Source: Nelumbo lutea (Eukaryota > Streptophyta > Magnoliopsida > Proteales > Nelumbonaceae). From it: a stretch of 64,000 bases of DNA. Below the pieces are notes generated by a model, which was given only the letters and a program-made list of their open reading frames with translations, did not search any database and was not told where the DNA came from. Within the stretch, counting starts at the first letter, position 1. Each line of letters opens with the position of its first letter. The translations under genes were made by a program, and so were the position numbers. The stretch lies in the NCBI GenBank assembly GCA_022828595.1, contig JAKGHH010000007.1, positions 37,882,356 to 37,946,355 on the forward strand, written 5' to 3'. Of this stretch, positions 1 through 11,800 are shown piece by piece.

Positions 1-2628
1 TACATTTAATGCAAACTGCTTTCAATCCTTTTCCTGGCAATTCTTTAAGTGTAAAATATTCCTAGCAATTGCTGTTGTTTTTTTCTTTAATGCCTTATAA
101 AAATCCAACTAACCTGGTAATAGCATGCCTCGGGCTTGTTGATTCGGTATTTCAACTTGAATGCAAGCCTTTAAACCTCCTAAAGTGAACACTTGAGCAA
201 GTTACAAGCCCCCCTCTTGTTAAAATTAAAAAATATACAAAAAAAAATGGAATATGAGAGTACAAAAGAGGTTTATTATTGTTGTAATGAAAATAGGTAA
301 GGGTTAAGGTATTTATAAGGGTTGAAAATAATTGAATTAACCAAAATGCCCCCTAAACTAAACTAGTTGTTTATAGATGTTGGTAGAAGAGTATTTTGTT
401 CATTTGTAAAATTTATTTACCACTTTACTTAAGATGCTCCCTTAGTTGTTTATAGTTGTTGGGGGCATTTAAGTCATTTTGTGTATTCAGAAAAAATACA
501 TAAATCCCTCAATGTAGCTATTTATAGCTATTAGGGGATTTTTTGGTATTTTCAACATTTAAACCCCCTCAAATGGCCATATAACAACTATAAATGAACT
601 GTTGACCCAATAGGAGGGTTGACTGGTTACTAGGGAAAAGAAAAAGCAATTGATTTTTTGTTGGTGGTGGTGAGAGAGAGAGAGAGAGAGGAGGAAGAAG
701 GCCACAATCTCACTCTCTTGTCTCCTCTTCTTTTCTTCTTCTTCTTTCCTTCTTTCTCAGTCACCCTTTCACAATCCCACTCTCTTGTCTCCTCTAATAA
801 TATACATATATAATCACCCCATCTAACCCTAATACTCTAATCTAAAGGCCATGATATAATATATATATATATATTATACTTAATTAGTGCAATGGATGGA
901 ACCTTTCAACCCAGATGGTTGAATGGCTCACCCAAAAATCAATGGTTAAAGGAGTTTCATTTAAATTTCAGGTCAGTTTATAAAACCTTGCTATAAATAC
1001 AAAAAATAGAGAAGAAAAGAAAGACACATATGGGGATAAATAAACAACATTCCATCCTTTGTACAATGTTGTGTTTTTACTAAATAGTCATGAATTCAAG
1101 TTTTGTACAAGTTATTTTAAATTCATTCGGTATTTCAGTTCATAATATGCAATTTCGAAATTTCATTTATTAATAATACTATAATATTTTCTTCACTTCT
1201 AGTTTAATTTATTAATGTTGTTAAATCTTAGATATTCGAATTCAAATATGAACAAATCGAATCTGAGTCATCATCACCATCTAGGCCTTGTCCCAGGTAT
1301 ATGGAGTTGGCTATGGTAGGGGTGAGCAAGAAAAACCAAAAATCTGGTTAACCAAACCAATCAGTTCAGTATTTTTAAAAAATCGAAGGTACTGGTTCAG
1401 TTTCGATTAAAACCAATATGAAAAACCAGCAGTTAGCCAAACTAACTTGTAAACATATATTTCTATATATTATATGTATTTATGTATTTTATATTTCCTA
1501 TATATTATAAATTAATAAATATGCATTATATATTAATATATATATTTTTATAATATATAATATACTATTTATTATTTAAAATATTATATTATATATATTT
1601 CTAGTTTTTATTATATATTTATATATTTTTTATAATATATATTATAAATATAAAAAACTGAAAACCCAATAAACGAAACCAATGATTAACTAAAATAGTC
1701 AACTGGTTAACCGATCAACTTCAGTTTAATTTTGATTACCAGTTTTCCAGAAACTGATAATACATGTTCTGTTTCGAAATAAGCCCACGGTTCAGTTAAC
1801 CGAACCATGAGCACCCCCAGGCTATAGGCGTAAGTTGGGTACCCAATTTGAAAATTTTACACTTTATGGGACCCTCATTCAAATTTTAACAAAATTCTAA
1901 CCCAAACCTGCCTAAGTTGCACCCTAGGGTTGGCTATCGAGTCCTGTTTCAATATTTCTTTCGCTTTAATGCCATATTCACATTATTATCGGTACTTAAA
2001 ATTATTACCTTTTATAATCTCTATTCAACTTATAACAGATCACTTTTCCTATCTTCGGGTCATCACCATATGACAGGTTCAACCATGTCCGTCTGAGTCT
2101 GGCACCATTGTTTTGAACCGATCGATTAGCTATTATTAACAAAGCAGAAACTTTCAAAGTATTGCCATAGTGATATCTTTGCTAGTGCACAAAAAGAAGC
2201 TAAAAAACTCTTTGTTTTCGGATAAAATCATTTGTTTTAGAACTATTTGATGGATAATAGGAAATTTTCACGTATTTTTTAATGCCTTTTGATGATCTGG
2301 TCATGACTCCATATGACGACAACAACAAGGACAATTTGGTGCTACTCCCATGCAAGTACATTCTTTCATTCAGTGCATGAATCGCGACAGATCTAATTCC
2401 TTTTCTTTGACTTTGATTTTCTCTTTTTTTAATGGGTTTGAATCGATGCTCAAGTTTGACAAATTACATTCCTTTCTTCTTTCTTAATCACTGCTTCAAA
2501 TTGGAGAAATTAAAAGAGACTAAATGGAAGCCGCCTCAATAGAAACTAATTGACTCTTACCCATTCACCCAGCAACCATGAACACCTAAATGGGGCTCAG
2601 AAGAAAAATGTAGCTTTGGTTGTACGTA
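1..2628. other. Non-coding AT-rich flank downstream of the receptor kinase
   Basis: I see no coding region here. The stretch holds a GA microsatellite near 673-690 followed by TTC-rich pyrimidine runs, a short AT run near 858-876, and one MITE-like element (listed separately). The part just left of 2629 is the 3' flank of the minus-strand receptor kinase and should contain its 3' UTR. I could not place a polyadenylation site with confidence. Confidence 0.6.
1318..1819. mobile_element. MITE-like element with GGTT/AACC-rich termini
   Basis: The left end reads AGGGGTGAGCA and the right end, on the other strand, reads CTGGGGGTGCTCATGG. The subterminal parts carry many GGTTAACC and AACCGG-type words in opposite orientations. 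The centre (about 1440-1650) is almost pure A/T with ATATAT runs. This is the layout of the common plant MITEs that start (A)GGGGTG and carry GGTTCGGTT words. There is no coding capacity. The ends are approximate because the inverted repeat is degenerate. Confidence 0.5.
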
Positions 2629-4727
2629 CTACGTAGTTCCCTCTGGCACACGCTCATCACCCTCCAGAATGGATCCTGAGATAGTTGTGACAGAGATTGA
2701 CGATGAGAGCGACTGTCGAAAAGGGTAGTGCATTCTTTGATCCAAGCTACGAAACTCTGGCAATTCTGGGGTTGAATTCATGTTGCCAAGCAGATGTATC
2801 TCCATTCCTTGTCCTTGATCAGACTCCTCCGCCTCATCTCTTCCCTCCAACACCTTCACAACCTGTCTCATCTTCGGCCGAGCATGTGGGTCGGGGCTTG
2901 CACACAACAACCCCAAACAAAGCACCCTCTCTATCTCCTCAACGTCGTGCCTTTCCTTAGCCATCAACCGCTTGTCTAGTGCCAACGGCAACTCACCCCG
3001 CTCCACTAGTCCCCCCACCCAATCAACCAAAGGTGGTTTCCCCTCCTGTATAGGCCTCCGTCCACACACAACTTCAAGAATCAAGACACCGAAGCAGAAC
3101 ACATCAGTCTCCGTGGATGCCCGCCCACTCCGCACCAACTCGGGCGCCATATAGCCCACAGTTCCAACCACGCGTGTTGTGGCGGCTACCTGGTTGCGCC
3201 CATGAATGTAAGCCAGCCCAAAATCTCCCAACCTCCCGTTCATTTCTCTGTCCAGCAACACATTACTAGCCTTGATGTCTCTGTGCAGGACTCTGGCTTC
3301 CCAGCCTTCATGCAAATACAAGACCCCAGCAGCCACATCCTTCAACACTCTCAGCCTTTCTTCCCAACCCAACATCAAACTCTCATCACATTCGTCAAAC
3401 ACCCTCTTATCCAAGCTACCATTCTCCATATAATCATAAAGCAAGATCAAGCTTTCATTCTCTCTCTTTTGCACCAACCTCTTAATCTTACCAAGTTTCT
3501 ATGCCTCAAGCGGCCGAGGCTCGACAGCTCCGCCAAGAATTCCTTCATTCCTTCACCAGTCTGGTTCAAAATTCGCTTCGCAGCTACCTCCTCTCCGCCT
3601 GTCAAAACCCCTTTATAGACTTTTCCGTTCCCTGAAAACCCAATTACATTTTCTTCAGAGAACCCCTTGGTTGCTGCATGAATCTCCTGATAATCAACTC
3701 GATGGGGCCAATACTCCAACTCCCATTCTTCCACCTCCCTTCTTTGCTTCATCTTCCTCCTCCTCCTTTTAATTATTAACAGAGATGTCATGGCGCAACA
3801 GGCGCCGGCCAACACAACTGTGACTATTATTATTCCAGCAATGAATTTGTTGGACTGAAGAATAGAATCCGTAGAATGAACAAAGGACGGTAAGTTTGAA
3901 GTAACCAACGAATCTCCAATGGAAAACTTTGAATTACTAAAGCTCCAAGAAAGAATTCTATGATACTCAACTAACTGTCCTGTCGCCGCAGTGAAACCAA
4001 CATACATTTCATCCAGAAGAACATCAGAAAGATTGAGAGGAATACTAATTAAAGGTCGCTGAGGCCTTCTCAGTCCAGCCCGCACCATGGTAACATTTAG
4101 CAGAGAATTCGAGTAATCAATCCAGACTTGATAATTGACACCACTCTTTAGCTTCAATTCATGAAAGGTCTCCTCTTGACTGCTCTTCTTGTCACCCCAG
4201 TAACCTGCCGTTGCGGCTGTTACCGACGTGAGGGAATTCACGTCAATACCAACGTGGTTGTCATCGACGTCACTGAACTCTTGATTTCTGAACACGTCGA
4301 ATTCAACACCGAGCACGTGGTTGTTGGGGTCGCCGTTGTCCGTCTGGTTAAAGAGGCCAAGATTTTGAGACGAACTGGTGCCATCGATGCCGATGTGGGG
4401 AGCAAAGATGAACACAAAGCCGTGGCCGGAGAGTTGGTCCTTGTTGGGTTCAATCGAGAAGATGAAAGAGGTATAGAAGGGAAGGACTAAAGAAGAGTTC
4501 GGAATTCTTGTGGGGATCTTCGAGGTGTAAAGGGCCCGGCCAGTGTGGAAATGAGAGACGTTGGTGAGGGTGAGAACACCGGATACGAGCGTTGCGTTGC
4601 CGTAGAGTAAGAGATTGGAAAAGTTGAAGCCGTTGAAGACGAAACCAACAGCGTATGTCGTCGACCGGAAGAGCAAACCATTCGCTAACAGTAGAAGTAG
4701 AAGATGGAGAAGATTATAGTTTGCCAT
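2629..4727 (-). pseudogene. LecRK-VII: L-type lectin-domain receptor kinase, clade VII-like, frameshifted in the kinase domain
   Basis: Intronless plasma-membrane receptor kinase read in two overlapping frames (4727-3447, 426 codons; then 3477-2629). Frame 1 has a signal peptide (1-25), a legume lectin domain (about 26-265, with SSQNLGLFN and NHVLGVEFDVF), a transmembrane helix (295-319) followed by KRRRRK, and the kinase start with Gly-loop GFSGNGKVYKG (363-373) and Lys384. Frame 2 supplies HRDIKASN, DFG and APE and a Ser/Thr-rich tail. The words NVIGxxGNGKVYKG, LRGWCK and YDYMENGSLDK match the Arabidopsis LecRK-VII type (AT4G04960) as I recall it. The family pattern continues across the break if one GA unit of the run at 3459-3466 is ignored, giving about 698 residues, the usual length. 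As written, translation stops at 3449-3447 before the HRD loop, so a truncated lectin/TM/half-kinase product is expected. A sequencing error is the main alternative. VAAKR replaces the usual VAVKR. Confidence 0.9.
3459..3466 (-). repeat. Four-unit GA run at the receptor-kinase frameshift
   Basis: On the coding strand this is GAGAGAGA, inside AAAAGAGAGAGAATG. Upstream codons read tgc aaa aga gag (CKRE). The downstream frame reads gag aat gaa agc (ENES). The two frames meet exactly in this run, and removal of one GA dinucleotide would make them continuous. That points to a slippage indel of +2 bp in a dinucleotide run. Confidence 0.8.
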
Positions 4728-5680
4728 CTTTCATCACCTACCGTTAACATTCTTTTAATATGAAATGAGAGAAGATTATAGAGCAAACCAACAGCGTATT
4801 ATCTGCAACGGCTCTAGCGTAAGATGTCGCCTACCAAAATTATTTTAATATGAAACCCGTTAACCAACTAAAATTAGTTCACTACCGCTATGATTGTTAA
4901 TTGAACTGGATTTGGTCCAATCCAATCCGGTCCAGTATGAATCAATTATAGATGGACAATCAAATCCAATGAAAACTTTGAACTATTTTGAATCAATTCA
5001 ATTCAATGTCTAGACCATCCAATCTGTTCAAATTGATTTTAATTTAAATTGGTTCCAACTCAAACCTAGTCAATTGACACTTCTATTCTTATCTTCTATC
5101 AATAGACCAAATATTGGTTCAAACCGACCTGATTAATATAAATCCTTTACAGGTCCAATCCAATTCAATAAATACTTTGACCATTAAGTCTGGAGTCTGG
5201 ACTGGTCCAATTCGGTGTCTTATAGTTATTGGCCCATCCAATCCGTCTAAATTGATTTTAATTTGTCCAGGGTCCAACCCAAAACCGGTCCATTGACACC
5301 CTTACTCTAGTTGATCATTGAGAAATTAACCCAGTCTTGCTATAGGAACCAGTAAAAAAGGAACACTCCACTGTTGTTAACTGAGCTGAGCGTGTGGCTA
5401 ACTGAAAGAAATGCTTTAAACAGGGCTGCAGATCAGGATGGGTACAGAAGTGATTACGTTGACGGGATATGAACTTGGCACCAAAGGCCGGTATTGATTC
5501 AACATTTCTACTCCAGGCTTGGCTTCCTTACAACACCCCCCTATACATAAATCCCCCCACGGCTACACCTGATTATATATTACCCGACCATGGGAGCTGA
5601 CCACCACTCTTACTTCTCTATGTGATCTCTCTCCCTCTCTCCCTCGACAGGAAAAATCTTCTACTTGGTACATTATCATC
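4728..5680 (-). promoter_or_regulatory. Upstream region of the receptor kinase, shared with the 3' flank of the CDK-like gene
   Basis: This 0.95-kb gap separates the receptor-kinase ATG from the stop of the CDK-like gene, both on the minus strand. It must contain the kinase promoter and the CDK-like 3' UTR. Words from around the start codon (GAGAAGATTATAG, AACCAACAGCGTAT, TTTTAATATGAAA) recur at 4765-4855, so a short part of the 5' end appears to be duplicated there. A MITE fills 4893-5301. I cannot place a TATA box with confidence. Confidence 0.5.
4893..5301. mobile_element. MITE of the GTGTCAAT/ATTGACAC family in the receptor-kinase upstream region
   Basis: The left end is GTTAATTGAACTGGATTTGG and the right end is GGTCCATTGACACCC, an imperfect inverted pair. 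The body repeats GGTCCAATCC, AATTGATTTTAATTT and CAATTGACAC words. The same sequence occurs as two adjacent copies at 29244-30067, which defines a repeat family of about 410 bp. It lies only about 170 bp upstream of the kinase ATG, so it may influence transcription; that is inference. Confidence 0.7.
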
Positions 5681-5878
5681 TTATACAGCTCCACGGCCAG
5701 AGGCAAATATTGGGTTACCCTCGGCCCGAAGTTTCCTATATTTTGCCTTGTCGAGACGTGCTCGTCGAACGGCTTCTTGTATCTGGCGATCATGATCCTT
5801 GAGCATCTGGTCTACATTGCCTGAAGGAACTAGTAGTGGACCAGAATAGTGAATCTTGTTGCCCTTAGATCCATAACC
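5681..5878 (-). CDS. CDK-like gene exon 8 (C-terminus, stop TAA)
   Basis: Acceptor CATCAG precedes GGTTATGGATC. It encodes GYGSKGNKIHYSGPLLVPSG, then DQMLKDHDRQIQEAVRRARL and the end ASGRGAV. The stop is at 5683-5681. The basic, helix-prone DHDRQIQEAVRRAR block is conserved in the subfamily. Confidence 0.95.
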   Translation of the reverse strand, partial: GYGSKGNKIHYSGPLLVPSGNVDQMLKDHDRQIQEAVRRARLDKAKYRKLRAEGNPIFASGRGAV

Positions 5879-8800
5879 CTGATGAAGAAAAAGAAAATTG
5901 ATCAGTACCTGATGATTATAAACTCTACCACAAATACACAATACACAAGACTTCAAAGCAAAGCAAAGGATCTTGATCAGATCATGGAAACAAGGAAAAA
6001 AGAGTTTGCTAATATAAAGCAAATTATGAATTTCAAGTCATCTACCATTATATAACTTTGATTCAAGATGCTGCAAAAGTATTTCGTTTTTTTTTTTTTT
6101 TGATAAACTGCAAAAGTATTTCTTTGCTTTATGATATTCATACCAAGTCGGACAGGGACTACAGAACCCAGATCTGACAGATCTAATTCACTTCCTCTCC
6201 CACCATCAAGCACCCCAAACTACACGAGTCCAAACACCGTCAAGCACCCACCACTACATGAGTCCAAAAATAAGAATGACTAATCCATGTATTATCCTAG
6301 GCACGAGCCTGGCCAAGCCCCTACTCAAGCCTGTAATATAGCCTCTGAAATGGGTAAAGGGTTTAGACAGCCAACCGTACAGTTGGAATACATGGACCTT
6401 CTGATTCTTCACAACACTGTTGAAGACACAGTGAGAACAAAAAGTTACAATAAGTATTGTCCAGTTAATCTCTTAGAATAGAACAGTACTCTGAAAATGA
6501 TCTGTTGTATGAAGGGTCCCTACTGGTTTAAAATTCCAACATCCCCAGGGCCCAGAACCAACATGTTTCTTTGTGCATCACATTTATTTCTTGGCTAACT
6601 TTTCCATGACCAAATATTAGATACTTATGATTTCCAAAAAAATTATAGAAAAAGCCCTCAATAACAATTAAATGTAGTTCTACTAACCAGAAGTTGCTCC
6701 TTGTTGCTGGCCCTTCCATCTTCTTTCTGATGAGAACCCACAAAAACTTGGGTATGAAGCTTCCGATCCTCCTTTGTACTAGATTCAGAGGCTTCATTAA
6801 ATGATCCAGGAAGCTTGCTAATTAGGTTTGTTACATCCGGTTGTGAAGGACCAGATTTTTCCCTGCGATCATCAGACAACAAATTTCTTGCCGCTACTAA
6901 TCTAGACAGTGCTGATAGGTCAGACCCATTTGAAACCTTTGGAGCATCATCCAGGTTCTTCCCTGTCTTGGACCAAGCAGACCTGTGAACCAATGGCCCT
7001 GAATGTGAAGCTCTTTTATGAAAATGCCCCTGGGTATCTTTGCTCACTTCTTCTATGTCCTGTGATCGTCTAGGTGGGTCAATTGGAAAACCAGACGCAA
7101 CTTCTTCTTGATGAGGATTGAACATCTCACTCTGACTCTTGGAATTGGACTGGCCTTGCCGTTTCTGAAAAAATAAAGAGTATATAATACAAATAGAGAG
7201 ACAACAAAAAAATTAAAACAAAGATTGTTAACTAATATGAAACAATCTTGAATAAAAAAAAAATTGTCACATGAGAGCCATTAAGCAAATCAATATAGTC
7301 CATGCCTCTTCTTATATGCCATGCCACATACAAGTAACCATACAGGTCTATTCATGTATACATATACCTGGAAAATATATCAGATATTCTTCCTTCCAGG
7401 TAATGGATCAATTGAATCAACAATGTGGATCATGATCCTTCGAAGAAATCTCAACAATCTTTAGACCAAATTGAACAAGTTTTGAAATCCCGATTAGGAA
7501 GAGACTAGGAAACAAAAAATCAGTTTATTGACAAATTTTGTCTAACTCCAACAGAGAAGCAAGAATGAAGCTAAGCCAACCCCAAGGACAAAAATGTAGC
7601 TATTAATCCCCACAAATATGCTTGAAAAAAACAAAAATAAAGAAACCCTTGCACATGGAACTTTTCCTACAAAGAAATTTTGACATTATAGCTTTACCTG
7701 CATTGACAAAACCAACTCAGCATTGGCATCAGGTGCTGGAATCGCCCTAGATTCTCTTGGCCCTTTCCTTTCAAGGTCAGACCTTTGTCCCTTAGCACCT
7801 GTTGCTCCTTGCCTGCAAGTATCAAGAATAGAAAAACATCAGCATGTAACTCTCAGAGAAAATGAAACCACCAGTTGGCACTCCTATATGAAAGGAATGC
7901 TATTATGCACTAACAACAGCTAAAATTTCATCCAACATTTCATTCTAATTTTGAGGATAACACAGAAAAAATCTATGGAGAATTATATAAATCTGTAGCT
8001 TCGGCCCATATTAGAAAGAAAATAAAAGATAATTTAGAGGATTATAAAATAGAACTGAAAATGGGAAATGATAAATAGGATAAGAGGAAAATTAGAGAAA
8101 ACAAAAAAGACCAAGGAATAAAAAATAAGTGATTTGTTACAAGTTGAAGGGGCTAGAAGAGCTAGGGGTAGACCAAAAAGGACATGGATAGAAGTAGTAA
8201 GAAATGATTTAAGCACCAATTATTTAACAGTGGATATGGCTTTAAATAGAACGGATTGGCGAAACAGGATTCATGTAGCCCGACCCCATATAGTTGGGAT
8301 AAGCCGATAAGGTAATGGATGATATGATCAAAAAAAAAAGGCAATGGATGATATGAGCCATTGAGCCTGTCAGATTAAAGGCCCAAATCTCCATATTCTC
8401 CCTATCTTCCATCCAAGATATAACTGTCTAACAGTCTCCTATGTCAAAGAGGCTTCAACAGTGGTTTAGGCTGCTCTTGCATGGGGTTGTACCATGCCTC
8501 CAACAGTGGAGGGTTTTATGTGGGTTATTTATCTTGATTCTTCACAAAGCCCTCCCCATACTAATCATTTAAATAATATAAATATCCCCATCACCAATAA
8601 GTGCAGGTAAGTCAATCACCATTCTATTGACTGACCAATTACTTCAGTTTTGTGGGACTTTTCCTCTTTCGCATTTGGTGTGGGTTGGATTCACCAAAGT
8701 TCCTTACAATCCATTCTTCAGATTTGAGAGGCACATTAGTTGTATTTGTGCAAATGCTTGCAACCTCTTAATTGGCTCAGCAAAGACTATTACAGATTTC

Positions 8801-11800
8801 AAATCCTCCAAAAATAAAAATTTTATTTTAGACTAGCCAACTGTTTTGGAATTTGAGTATAGAGAGAGGGTCGTACACTGTAAAGTTATTTGGGGTTTCT
8901 AATAATTTGTTTTATTATTCATTGAAAAATAAATAAAAAAAAGCAAGATATTTTTGAGTTCTTTTATAGATAATGTAAGCAAAGAAGTTGTGATATGGAC
9001 CTTCTAGCTTCTTCATCCCGTACTTTTGCATCAAACTCCTTGCTGGGAGGATACTTGGGCAAGCTTGAAGGATCACATGGAAATGGCTTCGTTGTAAAGA
9101 ACTGGATAAAAATAAATATACAAATATATTAGAAGAATAAAAGAAAATCACAGCCTCGACATAGAATAGTCAAAAAGTTTCATCATGGTAACAAATGAAA
9201 ATAGATGATAATCATGATCATTTTAATAAAAAGATGAAAAATGAAATTGTTGAGATTTGAATAAAGGACCATTATGTAGATGTTCTTCAAATGTATAAGA
9301 CAATACCCCAACAAATCCTTTAAGTTGCTCAAATATCTCGTGATGCTTATGCCTCAAATATCAATTTACATTTTTTAAGATTGCTAATGGAAAAAACAAA
9401 AAAGAACTCTTATACATTAAAAGTGTTGTCTGCCATTCACAAAGATAATCTAGAACCCAAGCTTTTCAAGTGAAATTTTTGCTCACTACCCAGCCTCAAG
9501 AGGAAGCAGAAAAGCAAAGATAATCTGGAGTTGTATGCCCTTTGCAATATGTTGGAAGCTGTGGAAGGAAAGAAACAGAGAGACAGGTTGAGGTAGGTAG
9601 AGAGTTGGGTTTGTTTTTTTCTTGGAGGAGAAGGGGTAGTTAGAAAAGCCATAAAACAATTTGAGAGGAAGAGAAGAGAACATCTAAAAAAATCTGTTAA
9701 TGAAGAAACGGGATAAGAGGAGGAAGAGGAAGGAAAGGAAGGGGGCATGGTTGATGAAGAGTAACAGTTGACAGAGTGACGACAGAGTGTGAAGGGATGG
9801 AGGCTGTGTTAGAAAATGAAGCTGATCACGTGGAATGTGAGAGGGCTGAGAGAAAGAAGGTCGAAAAACCTTTTGAGAATTCAAAATTCGTGATGCAGCG
9901 CTGTTACAAGAATCTAAACTGCAAGTCGTTGACATGATCTTCTGGAAGGAGAGGAACAGAAGAGTTTTGGTGCCAAATACTACAACATGGACAGGATAGT
10001 AGGCAGGCTGGTTGCTGTTTGGGTTATGGTTCATCCAGATTTCAGACATCTTGATAAGAGAAGGTGGGGGAATTTTCAGGGGAAGTGTTGGGAATTAAGA
10101 TATGTAATATGCGAAACTTTTCTCCGAGTCTGGATCCTTTTATTATTGGTTGTAATTGGGTGATGTCTTATCACCACCATCTTGTAATTTGTCTTTTATT
10201 TTAATGAAATTTTTGTTTTTACCTATCAAAAACAAAGAAACAAAAGAATATTTGAAGATACATTCAGAGGTTATGATCATCTGACCTCAGCTATTGGTAA
10301 AAGGATCATGGAATGGGTTCTAAGGTGAGACCGGATCTGCTCCTCACACAGGGTGCCTCACTTGCACCTCACATGCACATCGTACCATGCATTGGGAACA
10401 TCTCCCGTATTTATAAGTTATTATTCACGGGAGATGTTCCCAATGCACAGTGGATGTGCATGTGAGGCGCCCCCGTGTGAGGACCAGATCCCATTCCTTC
10501 TAAGGTGGCGTTTGATATAACACTTTTCAGACATCTAATGTCTGAAAACTTTGCTTTTCAGATGCCACTGGCGTTTGGGTTTAGATCTGATTAGAGGATC
10601 TGAAACACAAATTCAGATCTGAATTGGCAAGACCTGATTTCATGTCTTACAAATCAGCCACATTTCAGACGTGATAAAATGACATTAATGCCCCCATTAT
10701 TGTCATCTATTTAATAACAACTATTACTACAACAACAATAATTAATATTATTTATTTAAATAATAATATATTTATCAATAATTTATTATTACTTAATAAA
10801 TATTAATAATTATTAAAATATAATAATTATAGTTATTATTATTTAAATAATAATATGTTTATTAAAAATGATAATAATAATTTATTTAATATTATTTACT
10901 AATAATAATAAATCAATATTGTTATAAATATTTATTATTAATAAATATTATTTCTATATTAATAAATAATAATAATAGTAATAATATTTATTTAATAATA
11001 TTATTTATAGTAATAAAAATATTTTGTAATATATTTACTAGTAATAATTAAAATATTTTTACTTATTATTAGTTAATAATAATAAATAAATATTATCTTT
11101 AATTAAATAATAAATAATCATAGTGGTAGAAGTTGAACCCCTCGTGACAATCACAGCTCGAAACGTACAAAACTTCTTTTGGAAAAATATAGTGTGCCGT
11201 TTTGGGTTACCTTGGGTACGAATTTCTGATAACAGTAAGCAGTTCGAGGACATTAAATTCTACAACTGGTGCCAAGACCCTCAAGCAAACGGTCAAGCAG
11301 AAGTCATGAACAGAGCCATCCTCCGTGGATTGAAGGCACGGTTAGATCGAGCGAAAAGACTATGGGCAGATGAGCTACCCAGTGTTCTATGGGCTTACCA
11401 AACTATAGTGAAGACTGCCACAGGAGAAACCCCCTTCAACCTCACCTACGGCACAGAAGCAGTCATCCCATATTTGTTTATTAATAGAATACTATTTATA
11501 TTTAATATTATTTTTATTATTTATAATATTCTCAAACAGTCTATTTCTAAGGGTGAAATAGTAAACTTCACAATTTCAGATGTTGGATAATTGCTTCAAC
11601 TCAAATGATCTTATCTTTTCAGAACCTATAAAAAGTAGAAAATCATTTCTACTTCTTTTCAGATTTCAGACCCAAATAATATCTTTTCAACTTTTCATAT
11701 TTTCAGATTTATCAAACGCCACCTAATTCTACCAAACTTTTTAGATGACAGCAAGGAATCCTTCGGTACTGGGTTTTGGTATGTTTTTCACATTGGAAGA

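Noticed and set aside
2697..4490. Plus-strand open readings over the receptor kinase
   Set aside because: They are antisense shadows of a well-supported minus-strand gene and show no domains.
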